The position numbers were made by a program, and so were the translations under genes. A stretch of DNA of 64,000 bases, taken from JAAZHD01 sp012510895. Lineage in GTDB: Bacteria; Bacillota; Clostridia; Caldicoprobacterales; DTU083. Location of the stretch: the NCBI GenBank assembly GCA_050951465.1, contig JBMNJC010000023.1, forward strand, positions 40,936 to 104,935, read 5' to 3'. The notes below the pieces were generated by a model. The model did not search any database. It was not told where the DNA came from and saw only the letters and a list, made by a program, of their open reading frames with translations. Shown here piece after piece: positions 17,739-27,900 of this stretch (the stretch's first letter is position 1; each line of letters begins with the position of its first letter).

Positions 17739-18656
17739 TCATTGATTCCTTATTAAAAACTGCTGTAAACAATTTGAACCTGCATTCTCCAAATATTCTG
17801 CTATCCGTTTGCCGGTAGGAGTTGATGCAATTCCGCCTTCAGACGTTTCCTTCAATGTGACAGGCATTGTACGGCCTACTTCGCCCATAGCGATAATAAC
17901 TTCATCCGGAGGAATAATACTTTCTATTCCAGCTAATGCCATATCCATAGCAAGCAGGGCCTGAACAGCACCAAATCCATTACGCTTAATGCAAGGACTT
18001 TCAACCAGACCTGCTACCGGATCACATATCAGTCCCATAACTGCCTTTAATGCAAAAGCCGCTGCCTGAGCAACCTGTTTTGGCCTTCCTCCACGCATAT
18101 GGACTCCGGCTCCGGCTGCCATCGCTGCTGCACTTCCGCATTCTGCCTGGCATCCCCCTTCAGCTCCGGATATACTGGCATTTTCTGCAATCACTTTCCC
18201 AATATAGGCAGCAACAATTAAACTGTCCACAACATCATCTTTGTTTTTTCCATATTCCTCTGCCAGGGTAATCAATACTCCGGGAATAATCCCGCAGGAG
18301 CCGGCAGTCGGTGTGGCTACAATTCGGCCCATGGATGCATTAGTATTGGAAACACCCATTGCTCTGGCAGCAGCTTTTATATATATTCCTCCGGGATGGT
18401 TGGCATTTTCTTTAACATAGTTCATAAGACGCCATCCCTCGCCTCCGGTTAAGCCGCTTATAGAACGATTATCTGACTCCACGCCGCTGTGGTAAACCTC
18501 CCACATAACCTGATACATCTCTTCCATGGTTTTTATTATTTCTTCTATTGTCACCCCTGTCTCAAGGGATTCCCTCTCTTTTATCAAATCTGATAAACTG
18601 CATTTCTGTTTTTCTGCTTCTTTTACTATTTCATCAAGCTGAAGTCTGTAAAGCAT
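17739..18656 (-). CDS. sdaAA: L-serine dehydratase, iron-sulfur dependent, alpha subunit
   Basis: Converts L-serine to pyruvate and ammonia using an oxygen-sensitive [4Fe-4S] cluster. Visible are GRIVATPTAGSCGIIPGVL and SGAEGGCQAECGSAAAMAAG, with candidate cluster cysteines, and CDPVAGLVESPCIKRN. The C-terminus carries GKRIAEYLENAGSNC. Length of 305 residues matches SdaAA of Clostridia. It is translated 10 bp after the beta subunit gene, in an operon that also includes an ABC exporter upstream. Confidence 0.95.
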   Translation of the reverse strand: MLYRLQLDEIVKEAEKQKCSLSDLIKERESLETGVTIEEIIKTMEEMYQVMWEVYHSGVESDNRSISGLTGGEGWRLMNYVKENANHPGGIYIKAAARAMGVSNTNASMGRIVATPTAGSCGIIPGVLITLAEEYGKNKDDVVDSLIVAAYIGKVIAENASISGAEGGCQAECGSAAAMAAGAGVHMRGGRPKQVAQAAAFALKAVMGLICDPVAGLVESPCIKRNGFGAVQALLAMDMALAGIESIIPPDEVIIAMGEVGRTMPVTLKETSEGGIASTPTGKRIAEYLENAGSNCLQQFLIRNQ

Positions 18657-18666
18657 AGTAGCATCC

Positions 18667-19326
18667 TCATTTCTTATTAAGAATTGCTGCTTTTTTGATC
18701 TGTGGATGTTTGCTTAATAAATCCTGTACTTTCTCAGGTATGGGATTATCCGTATCAATAATCATCATAACCTGGGATCCTCTTGTCTTTCTGTATAGTC
18801 GCATAAAAGCAATATTTACACCGAATTTTGCCAGACTGCTGGTAACGTGGGAAACTACTCCGGGCACATCTTTATGAATGGTCATTAATCCATGATACTC
18901 GCCGGTATATCCGGTCTCATATTCATCTACTTGTGTGATAACAATTCTGCCGCCGCCAATTGATTTTCCTATTATCAGCATACTGTTGTCAGCGTGATAA
19001 AGAACAACTTCTGCTGTATTGGCATGGTAGGCGTTATTTTCTCCCATAAATTCTACAAAAACTTCAAGACCTGCTTTTTTTGCTTCTTCCATTGCATTAA
19101 TTATACGGGAATCATCCGGTGCAAATCCCAGCAGTCCTGATATCAAAGCTTTATCTGTACCATGTCCTCTTCCGGTTTTTGAAAATGAGTTATATAATCG
19201 AATTACAGCTTTGTCCGGTTTTTTCCCAAATAAACGTAAAGCAGCATGTCCGATCTTTACAGCACCTGCTGTATGTGAGCTGGACGGCCCTGTCATTATA
19301 GGTCCTATTATATCAAATATATTCAT
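18667..19326 (-). CDS. sdaAB: L-serine dehydratase, iron-sulfur dependent, beta subunit
   Basis: Partner of SdaAA in the two-subunit Firmicute serine dehydratase. The N-terminus FDIIGPIMTGPSSSHTAGAVKIG is the family hallmark. An ACT-like domain occupies about residues 140-219 (GLMTIHKDVPGVVSHVTSSLAKFGVNIAFMR region), probably sensing serine. Length 219 is normal. It is 24 bp downstream of an ABC ATPase gene and 10 bp upstream of sdaAA, so all are likely on one transcript. Confidence 0.95.
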   Translation of the reverse strand: MNIFDIIGPIMTGPSSSHTAGAVKIGHAALRLFGKKPDKAVIRLYNSFSKTGRGHGTDKALISGLLGFAPDDSRIINAMEEAKKAGLEVFVEFMGENNAYHANTAEVVLYHADNSMLIIGKSIGGGRIVITQVDEYETGYTGEYHGLMTIHKDVPGVVSHVTSSLAKFGVNIAFMRLYRKTRGSQVMMIIDTDNPIPEKVQDLLSKHPQIKKAAILNKK

Positions 19327-19350
19327 ACAATCTCTCCATTTTCAAGCTTG

Positions 19351-20280
19351 TCAATTCTTACCATCAACAATCTCTTCCGGGGGTAGGAGGATAATTCTTT
19401 TTCCATCCAATTCGACCTTAATCTTATCTCTGCCCTTAAGTCCAAGTACTTCCAAATACTCTTTTGGAATCTGTAGTCTGCCGCTCCTATCCAATACTGC
19501 TAATTCTTCATGGGTTTCTTCATACATTGAGCTCTCTTCGACGGAAGAATCACCTAAAGTTTGGGTTAATTCTGCTATTTCCTCAGCATACCTTCTACGA
19601 ATAAACTCACTGCTTGTTCTTCCGTCTCTTATAGCTACTACCCGATCTACCATCCTAGACAGCTGCCGATCATGTGTTACAATTACGATTGTAACTCCAT
19701 AAGTACGGTTGAACTCACGGAATACATCTAAAATCTGTTGTGCAGTTCTGGTATCAACTGCACCGGTAGGTTCATCAGCCAGTAAAACCTTTGGATTATT
19801 AGCCAGAGCAATAGCTATCGCAACCCTTTGCTGTTCTCCCCCTGACAATTGACTGAGTTTGCTGTTACGCCTGTGTGAAAGACCTACCATATCCAGTAGT
19901 TCTCTGGCCCGCTCTCTTCTTGCGCGGTCGGTGAAAATCATGGGCATTTCCACATTTTCCTGAGCTGTCAGGTAAGGTATAAGATTTCTGGCATTATTCT
20001 GCCAAACGAAGCCTACAGTTTCCCTTTTGTATTTCACCAATTCTTTATCACTGAGTTTTAATAAATCAATACCGTTAACCATTAAAGTACCTGCGGACGG
20101 TCGATCCAAACCACCAAGCATATTAAGAAGGGTAGATTTACCGCTGCCGCTGTTGCCAATTATGGCCATAAGTTCCCCTTCCTCTACAGTCAGATCTAAA
20201 CCTTGCAGGGCTACAACTTCTAAATCAGCTGTTTTATATATTTTCACAAGATTATCACAAACAATCATTGGAGTTTTCAT
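19351..20280 (-). CDS. ABC transporter ATPase with C-terminal AbrB-like domain
   Basis: MacB/LolD-type ATP-binding subunit of an exporter. Walker A GNSGSGKST is near residue 43, signature LSGGEQQRVAIAIALA near 143, and Walker B VLLADEPTGAVDT follows. After the ATPase core (to about residue 235) comes a tail ending in a SpoVT/AbrB-like segment: VLDRSGRLQIPKEYLEVLGL then DKIKVELDGKRIILLPP. Such domains usually bind DNA or dimerise. This fused tail may dimerise the ATPase or regulate transcription; neither can be told from sequence. The operon order is HlyD-like protein, permease, ATPase, this ATPase, sdaAB, sdaAA. Confidence 0.88.
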   Translation of the reverse strand: MKTPMIVCDNLVKIYKTADLEVVALQGLDLTVEEGELMAIIGNSGSGKSTLLNMLGGLDRPSAGTLMVNGIDLLKLSDKELVKYKRETVGFVWQNNARNLIPYLTAQENVEMPMIFTDRARRERARELLDMVGLSHRRNSKLSQLSGGEQQRVAIAIALANNPKVLLADEPTGAVDTRTAQQILDVFREFNRTYGVTIVIVTHDRQLSRMVDRVVAIRDGRTSSEFIRRRYAEEIAELTQTLGDSSVEESSMYEETHEELAVLDRSGRLQIPKEYLEVLGLKGRDKIKVELDGKRIILLPPEEIVDGKN

Positions 20281-20309
20281 CCTCCCATCCGCCCTTTATA
20301 AAGCTTTTT

Positions 20310-20984
20310 TTATTCCGCAATGTCCACTATAACTCCATCTTCCAGAGTGTATACACAATCTGCAATATCTATCATGCTTGGATCATGGGTTGACATTACA
20401 ACTGTCAAACCTTCCTCTTCTACCAGATCCTTTAATACTTTAACAACCTGTAAACCCATATTGGTATCCAACTCTGCTGTTGGTTCATCTGCAAAAACTA
20501 CTTTAGGCTTATGCGCTATAGCTCTTGCTATAGCTACCCGCTGTTGTTCTCCGCCTGATAATTCCTGAGGGCGATGATGCATTCTGTTTTGTAAACCGAC
20601 CATGGTCAGACAGGCTTCAGCCCTCTTTTTCCTTTTTTCTTTATCATAGCCGGCAACTCTCAATCCAAATTCAACATTTTCATACGCTGTCATGAGAGGC
20701 ATGAGGGCTATTGACTGGAATATAAACCCCATATTGTTTTTTCGTAAAAGGTCCTTTTTTACTTCTGATAATTTGGTAATATCCTGATCCATAAAGAAGA
20801 TTTTTCCTTCGGTTGGTTTGTCCAAAGCACCTAATAAGTTTATCAGGGTTGTTTTTCCGGATCCGGATCTGCCGCGTAATATGGTTAGGGTGCCTGGATT
20901 TATCTGAATATTAATATCTCGCAGTGCATGTATAACTTCTCTGCCGGATTGAAATTGCCGGGATAAATTCTCCGTTCTGATCAT
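20310..20984 (-). CDS. ABC transporter ATP-binding protein (MacB/LolD type)
   Basis: Second ATPase of the exporter operon. Walker A GRSGSGKTT near residue 36, Q-loop region GFIFQSIALMPLMTAYENVEFG, signature LSGGEQQRVAIARAIA and Walker B VVFADEPTAELDT are all intact. At 224 residues it is a bare ATPase domain. Together with the adjacent 309-residue ATPase it may form a heterodimeric motor for the single large FtsX-type permease encoded 20 bp upstream. Confidence 0.92.
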   Translation of the reverse strand: MIRTENLSRQFQSGREVIHALRDINIQINPGTLTILRGRSGSGKTTLINLLGALDKPTEGKIFFMDQDITKLSEVKKDLLRKNNMGFIFQSIALMPLMTAYENVEFGLRVAGYDKEKRKKRAEACLTMVGLQNRMHHRPQELSGGEQQRVAIARAIAHKPKVVFADEPTAELDTNMGLQVVKVLKDLVEEEGLTVVMSTHDPSMIDIADCVYTLEDGVIVDIAE

Positions 20985-21004
20985 TTGTCTACCATCCCCT
21001 CCCT

Positions 21005-23851
21005 TTAGTCCTCGCCAAGCTTAATAACTTGGGCAATTCTTATCTTGGAAATCAAGAAGCCCAAGACAGTGATTCCGGCTGCCAGCATAAAGAATACAAT
21101 TGCAAATAGCCTGATAAAATCTACAGGGTCTGAAACCACATGGAAGGGTGGAACCTGATTTTCCGCATTATTGGCTATTTGTAACAATGGTACAAACAGT
21201 TTGCTTGATACAATGCCCGTAACAATCCCCATTACTATAGACAGGCCTGATATTAATATCTGTTCAGAAGCCAGCATACCGATAACCTTATTCCTGGAAA
21301 GACCTATGGCACGAAAGATACCAAAGTTTAATGCACGACTGTGTATAGACAATATCCAATAGATCATAAATCCTGCCATACAGACAACTATAGTTACAAT
21401 AAATCCAAGCGATAGTACACCATTTGTACCTTGTACCATGGGATCATTTTTCATCTTTATGATTGTTTGATCTGTATCTTTTATGGAAACAAGTTTTATT
21501 TCCTTTTCCTCAATATCCTTATATATTTCTTCGCTGGTCGCTCCATCCGCCTTGGAAAGCCATACCTGGTAGGGCTCCAGGGCGGTTTTTGCGCGGATAT
21601 ATGAATAACTTGCAACTATAAAATCCGGAGTTTCGTTTTGTTTGTTTTTTATATTTGGGTTATATGTCGGCCAGTAATCAATGAAAGCATAGATAATCCC
21701 TTCAAAGTAACCCTGCTCTTTCCATGTTATAAAAACAGTTTCTCCTGGTTTAAGATCATATTTTTCCCTAAACGAAGCGGATAATAACAAAGCTCTAGGA
21801 TCTTGTGCCATCAGGTTTAGATATCGATTGATATGATGTGGCAGCAAACCATTCCTGAACCATGTGGTTCTGCCAAACTCATCCGGTATGATACCCATGA
21901 TTGTAACATTGTTCACGCGCTCTCCAGGCAAAGAGACAGTTACTTTATCATTGATATATACTTTGGTAACACTGTCTGCACCTTTCAAATTCGCAAAAGG
22001 ACCAAAAGGAGGTTCCTGATACTGTACAGGCTCTTCATTGACAATTAAAGACAAGGGATTCCCTTCTGACAATCCTTCATCAGCGCTTCTTGCTGTACTT
22101 GGCCAAAAAGCTTCGAGTACCAAGTCCGCACCGTTTTCATATCGAATACGTTCTTCATAATTAGTGTTCAATGTCCTTGCTGCATTAGCATTAAATATAC
22201 CAATAGATAGGGTAACAACAAGAAACAGCATTAAGAAATGACTCTTTCCGCTGGAACGCCCTACTTCTATAAACGAAGCATATAATACCGGCGACCAGCT
22301 TTTTCTGCCCAGCCAAAAAACTCCCCGTATAATGAGAGGGTATATTCTGACAAATAAGAGACCTGATCCAACTATAAACAGCGTAGATATAAGAAATAAC
22401 AAAGGATCTACTGCAACAGAAGATGCATCTACCTGGCTTACAAGTATAACTTGTTGTCTCAACCTGTATATATACAATCCATATGCAGAAATACCAAGTA
22501 AAACCAAATCTAAGAATAATTTTTGCCATAATGGAAATTTAGTGACTCGATGTTTCTTCTGCTTATACTCCACAATTGTTGTTTTCGAGGCTGCAAAGGC
22601 CGGCAAAAGCATAGTTATAACAAATAATAGAACAGCAAGAAGCGAATATTGGTAAGCTTTAGCTGATAGTTTCAAAGGCAGTGCTTTCCGCTGTACAAAC
22701 TCCAGAAAACCGTTAGATGCACCCAATATTCTGCATAAGAATAATCCTATAGGAGGGCCTAGTAACAACGCAATCAAGCTTAATATAATACTCTCGATAA
22801 AATAACTTACAAATATTTGTAACCTGCTGGCCCCTCTGCTTTTCATCACAGCTATTTCATTCTTCTCATTTTCAATGGTTAATTGGGCAACCATGAAAAG
22901 ATAAAATGCCAGCATTAACAAAATCGGAACCTGAAGCATCCAAAGAGTCAGTTTTAATTGTCCTTCCCTGATATGATATTCCTCTAAAATTGGAATAATG
23001 GGAAATCTCCAATCAAGACTTCGATACTCTTTAAAATATTCATCTGTATGTTCAGCGGCTTTCAATACCCCCGGTATAGCATCCAAGGTCATGGCATGAT
23101 AGTCATAGGCAAAATACCATTGTGAGCCGGTCAGAAGAGTACTGTCCTTCCTAATAAATTCCTCCATTAACAAATCATAGTCCATCATGAAGCTGGTCCT
23201 GTAAGCTCCGATACCCTGAAACCAATAAGGATCAGCCAAATCCTTCATATCAAAAACGCCCACCACTTTTACCTTTATTGGTTCTTCCACTCTTCTTACC
23301 AAATCAGAGATTGTGTAAAACTCATCCAGACGCAGATCTTGTTCCTTCATGGCCTGTTCGGTGACAATAACTTCATAATAATCATCCTGTTTCTCCTTGG
23401 AAAACATCCGCCCGTGAATAATCTTTATATGCTCATCCAGGTATTGCAACCCTTCAATTTTCATACTTCTTTTCTGTGGCTCTTCCTCCCGCTGAATTGT
23501 GGGGAGGGCAGTAAAATAATCCATGGTGACCAGCCGGGTTTGTGCTCGTATAGGCAGACCGACGGAAGGCGCTAACTCATCGGAAATAACTCTGTCAAAA
23601 ACACGAAAAGCTTTAGCCCTGTCCTTAGGAGAATAATTTGAATATAAATTGCTTTTAATGTGAGACCTTCCCGGATAATAACCGGTCTTTAGCTGATAGT
23701 CCTCTGCATCCCTAATTAACATTCGCTGAAGAACTCCATCCGTATACATTGGAATACTGCTAACCATGGCTACTGCAAGTATAGATCCGATGAGAAGACA
23801 TATCATCATCCAGGGATTATTCAACATTTTGCGAAGAACCAACCGTATCAT
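21005..23851 (-). CDS. Large FtsX-family ABC permease
   Basis: Membrane subunit of a MacB-like exporter. The 948-residue protein has an N-terminal membrane helix (WMMICLLIGSILAVAMVSSIP, residues 14-34) followed by a large extracytoplasmic domain. A block of helices at about 310-410 carries the FtsX core, with others near 440-560. A second extracytoplasmic domain (about 570-820) precedes a final FtsX-type block of three helices near the C-terminus. It is thus a duplicated FtsX architecture in a single chain, consistent with two ATPases and an HlyD-like adaptor. The cargo is unknown; lipids, peptides or drugs are all possible. Confidence 0.88.
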   Translation of the reverse strand: MIRLVLRKMLNNPWMMICLLIGSILAVAMVSSIPMYTDGVLQRMLIRDAEDYQLKTGYYPGRSHIKSNLYSNYSPKDRAKAFRVFDRVISDELAPSVGLPIRAQTRLVTMDYFTALPTIQREEEPQKRSMKIEGLQYLDEHIKIIHGRMFSKEKQDDYYEVIVTEQAMKEQDLRLDEFYTISDLVRRVEEPIKVKVVGVFDMKDLADPYWFQGIGAYRTSFMMDYDLLMEEFIRKDSTLLTGSQWYFAYDYHAMTLDAIPGVLKAAEHTDEYFKEYRSLDWRFPIIPILEEYHIREGQLKLTLWMLQVPILLMLAFYLFMVAQLTIENEKNEIAVMKSRGASRLQIFVSYFIESIILSLIALLLGPPIGLFLCRILGASNGFLEFVQRKALPLKLSAKAYQYSLLAVLLFVITMLLPAFAASKTTIVEYKQKKHRVTKFPLWQKLFLDLVLLGISAYGLYIYRLRQQVILVSQVDASSVAVDPLLFLISTLFIVGSGLLFVRIYPLIIRGVFWLGRKSWSPVLYASFIEVGRSSGKSHFLMLFLVVTLSIGIFNANAARTLNTNYEERIRYENGADLVLEAFWPSTARSADEGLSEGNPLSLIVNEEPVQYQEPPFGPFANLKGADSVTKVYINDKVTVSLPGERVNNVTIMGIIPDEFGRTTWFRNGLLPHHINRYLNLMAQDPRALLLSASFREKYDLKPGETVFITWKEQGYFEGIIYAFIDYWPTYNPNIKNKQNETPDFIVASYSYIRAKTALEPYQVWLSKADGATSEEIYKDIEEKEIKLVSIKDTDQTIIKMKNDPMVQGTNGVLSLGFIVTIVVCMAGFMIYWILSIHSRALNFGIFRAIGLSRNKVIGMLASEQILISGLSIVMGIVTGIVSSKLFVPLLQIANNAENQVPPFHVVSDPVDFIRLFAIVFFMLAAGITVLGFLISKIRIAQVIKLGED

Positions 23852-23862
23852 GAAAACCCCTC

Positions 23863-24867
23863 CTATCTTAGAATGATTTCTTCTCCTTCTTCTACACCGC
23901 TGATTATCTCACATTCAGTAGCCGTTTCAACGCCAACTTCCACATCACGTTCATTATTGAGTCCATTTTCAAGAACATTTACATATCTGCGTCCCATATA
24001 GTTTCGGACTGCCTGCTTAGGCACAATTATTGTGTTTTCGCTTTTTTCAAGCACTAAAGATATCTGTGCCGTGTCGCCCATTCGAACATCATCCGACAGA
24101 TCCTCCACTTCTATGGCAACAATATTTTTCAGATTCTCATCACCGTCCGGAGGAACACTGGAAGGAGTGGAAATAACAACACCTTTATAGTGCGATTTGT
24201 CGATTTCCACATCTACTTCCCTGCCCATTGTAAAATGTGATGTATTGCTGCCCGAATAAGCAAGATACAGTTTTTCCGGGTTGGCTACCCGAATTATAGT
24301 TTGAAAAGTAGAAATCATATCCCCGGCATTTAGACGGGTATCCACATATATTACCACACCATCTACATCGCTTACCAGCTCTGCCTCTTTCTTTTGCTTT
24401 TTCAGACTGTCCAAGGTTAACTTAGCCAGCTGTATATCTATATTTGCCTTTTGAAGGTCATATTTACTTGCATTGGCAGCTTTTAACTGATTATATTGAA
24501 TCCGAGCCTTCTGAAGGTTTAGTTCCTGTCTTTTGATATCGGTTTCTATATCATCAGTATACAATTCTGCCAGCAGATCTCCTTTTTTTACCTCATCGCC
24601 CTGCCTTACATATATTTCTTTCAGCCTGCCGCCTCGTGCTTCAAAAAACATGTTTTTGCTCTCGATTGAAACAAAAGAACCCGACCCCCGAATGGTGTTT
24701 ACGATATCACCTCTTTTTGCTTTCACAGTGCTGTATGATACCGCAACAGGTTCTATAAGTGGCGGTGCCAGCAGTTCTTCCTCCTCGGGAAATAACTCAC
24801 ATCCAGTGAACAGAAATAGAAACAAGTTCATTACAACCAAAGAAACCATCCATCTCCTGTGCAGCAT
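23863..24867 (-). CDS. HlyD/MacA-like efflux adaptor lipoprotein
   Basis: Membrane-fusion-type adaptor working with the ABC exporter downstream. A lipoprotein signal peptide is visible: positive MLHRRW, a hydrophobic stretch, then lipobox LFTGC, so it is anchored outside the membrane. Two biotinyl/lipoyl-like half motifs flank a coiled coil of about residues 105-170 (GSFVSIESKNMFFEARGG and SDVDGVVIYVDTRLNAGD). A beta-barrel region follows. The start is taken at ATG 24867, with GGGGAG upstream, instead of the longer in-frame start at 24906. It is the first gene of the six-gene exporter-serine dehydratase operon. Confidence 0.88.
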   Translation of the reverse strand: MLHRRWMVSLVVMNLFLFLFTGCELFPEEEELLAPPLIEPVAVSYSTVKAKRGDIVNTIRGSGSFVSIESKNMFFEARGGRLKEIYVRQGDEVKKGDLLAELYTDDIETDIKRQELNLQKARIQYNQLKAANASKYDLQKANIDIQLAKLTLDSLKKQKKEAELVSDVDGVVIYVDTRLNAGDMISTFQTIIRVANPEKLYLAYSGSNTSHFTMGREVDVEIDKSHYKGVVISTPSSVPPDGDENLKNIVAIEVEDLSDDVRMGDTAQISLVLEKSENTIIVPKQAVRNYMGRRYVNVLENGLNNERDVEVGVETATECEIISGVEEGEEIILR

Positions 24868-24992
24868 ACGGGACTCCCCTTCCTTCTTTTCCAGTAGTTT
24901 TAGCACTTTTATTTCCTGTAGTGCTTCTTTACTACTTGTCTATAATTTAAATTCTATGCTCCCGCATAATGGAGCATGAATTAAAATCTCTT

Positions 24993-27900
24993 TTACTTAA
25001 AATAATATATGCCTGACTCAAAGAGACGCTGATCTTTATTACCAGGTACATTAATACCTATATTCATCATCACGGTTCGTTCAGAATGACCCATTTTGCC
25101 GAACACTCTACCGTCAGGACTGGTTATGCCTTCAACAGCCATCATGGAACCGCTTGGATTATAAGGGAATAATGCAGTCGGATTGCCGTCCATATCCACA
25201 TACTGGGTAGAAATTTGCCCATTAATCATTAATTCTCTCAATAATTCAGGGCTTGCTATAAACCGGCCTTCCTCATGAGATACAGGAATGGTATGAATTT
25301 CACCGAGCTCTGTCAAAGCCAGCCATGGAGATAACATAGAAACCACACGGGTTTGTACCATCCTGGACACATGTCTGCCAATGGTATTATAAGTTAAAAC
25401 AGGCGAGTCGCTGTCAGGTTCACGGAATTCTCCATAAGGCAAGAGACCTGACTTTAACAGGGCTTTAAAACCGTCGCCTATTCCTAGTATCAAGCCCTGC
25501 CTGTGATGCAATAAATCCATGATTGCATCTTGAACAGCCGGATTTCGCATAGCTGCAGCAACAAATTTGCCTGAACCATCCGGCATATCACCACCGCTGG
25601 GCAGCATCAAAATCTGCGAATTTCGAATTCGTTTTGCCATTTCCCTTAATGCTTCCTGAATTTCTTCTGAAGTCAGATTTCGCATTACTAGAAGATCCGA
25701 GACTCCCCCTGCGCTTTCGAAGGCACGAATAAAGTCTTGTTCAGAATTTGCCCCAGGGAATATCGGTATAAAGACTCTAGGTGCAGCATTAGAAATTAAA
25801 GGACGCTGCTTATTGGGTTTGTCATATAAGGAACTAAGTTTTATATCCTGAATTTCTCCATCTGGTTTAGTTGGAAAGATCGGCTCCAGGGTGCTGTCCC
25901 ATGCCCGAAGAACTGCTTTTAATGAGATTTCTTCTCCGCCTACCGTAATAACTTCATTTTTCTGGGTAGTGCCAAGAACCTGGTATGGTATTCCACTAAA
26001 CTGTTTGTCAATATCTACATCATTCGGAACTTCCAATAGTAAGGATCCATACAAAGGCTGGAACAAGAACTCTGGATCGACAGGCCGAAACATAAACCCT
26101 ATACCATTGCCAAAACACATTTTGCTTACTGCTTCTGCTATTCCACCGCCTCTGACAGAATGGGCAGCCAGAATCTTGCCTTTCTGAATAAGTTCATAAA
26201 CCAAGGCATAATTTTTCTCTAGCTGATCAAAGTTGGGCAGATCGTATTCATCCCGTTCCAGAGGCAGAAGAATCAGTGTACTGTCTGTAGACTTAAACTC
26301 AGGAGATATTATACATCTGGCATCTGCTGTGACAATTGCGAATGCAACCAGGGTAGGTGGTACATTTAAATCTTCAAAGGTTCCTGACATGCTGTCCTTA
26401 CCGCCAACAGCCGGTATACCAAGTTTTTCCTGTGCATAAAGAGCGCCCAGCAAGGCTGCCAGGGGTTTTCCCCATTTCCTCGGATCATGGCCTAGTTTTT
26501 CAAAATATTCCTGTAAGGATAAGCGAACTTTTCGGTAATCTCCGCCCATAGCGGTTATTTTAGCTATCGCTTCAATAACCGCGTATACAGCACCATGAAA
26601 AGGACTCCAGCTTGAAAGATGGGGATTAAAGCCAAAGGCCATAAGTGTAGCAGTATTTGTATTCCCTTTTAGGACAGGAACTTTGGAAGCCATTCCCTCC
26701 GCAGGGGTCAATTGATGTTTGCCTCCTAAGGGCAAGAGCACTGTAGAGGCACCGACTGTACTGTCAAAACGCTCCACTAAACCGCGTTGACCACAAATGT
26801 TTAAAGATTGCAGATGAGATATCCATTTATCTTTCAGCAAAGGACTTGATATATCATGTTTTTTAAAGTAATTTTTTTCTTTTTCGGGAGATTCAACAAT
26901 AACATCTGCATACTGCTCAATTCCATTGGTATTAAGAAAATCTCTGCTTATATCGACAATATATGAACCTCGCCATTTCATCCTCAAACGATTGGTATCT
27001 GTGACCCTGGCAACTACTGTTGCTTCCAGGTTTTCATTTCGGGCTGCCTCAATAAAGGTCTCTGCATCGTCTGATGCCAATACAACAGCCATCCGCTCCT
27101 GAGATTCTGATATAGCAAGCTCTGTACCATCCAAGCCTTCGTATTTCGTAGGAACTTTATCTAAATTTATATCCAGCCCGTCAGCTAGTTCACCAATGGC
27201 TACTGAAACACCGCCTGCGCCAAAATCATTACACTTTTTTATCAGACGGGTTATTTCAGAATTTCTGAAAAGCCTTAAAATGTTTCTCTCCAGCGGAGGG
27301 TTTCCTCTCTGTACTTCTGCACCGGCTGTAAAGAGAGATTCTTCATCCTGTGCTTTTGAAGAACCGGTAGCACCTCCACAACCGTCTCTGCCTGTCCGAC
27401 CTCCCAGCAATATTACAACATCTCCAGGCTGAGGCTCACAACGAACTACATTCTTCTGAGGTGCAGCTCCAACTACTGCCCCCAATTCCATACGTTTTGC
27501 TACATAACCGGGATGATAAAGTTCAACAACCTGTCCGGCAGCTACACCAACCTGATTTCCATATGAACTGTAACCCTCTGCTGCAGTAGTTGTGATTTTC
27601 CTTTGCGGAAGCTTACCCGGAATGGTTTTTTCAATAGGAGTTCTTGGATCACCACTGCCTGTAACACGCATTGCCTGATAAACATAAACTCTGCCGGATA
27701 AGGGATCACGTATAGCGCCTCCAAGACAGGTTGCTGCTCCGCCGAAAGGCTCTATTTCTGTAGGATGATTATGGGTTTCATTTTTAAACATTACCAGCCA
27801 GTCTTCCTTTTCTCCGTCTACATCCACCTGTACTTTTATGCTGCAGGCATTTATCTCAGACGATTCATCCAAGTCGTCCAGTAACCCTTGTTTTTTCATC

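Noticed and set aside
22200..22660. Possible CRISPR or tandem repeats in AT-rich parts of the window
   Set aside because: No regularly spaced direct repeats of 20-40 bp were seen anywhere in the window.
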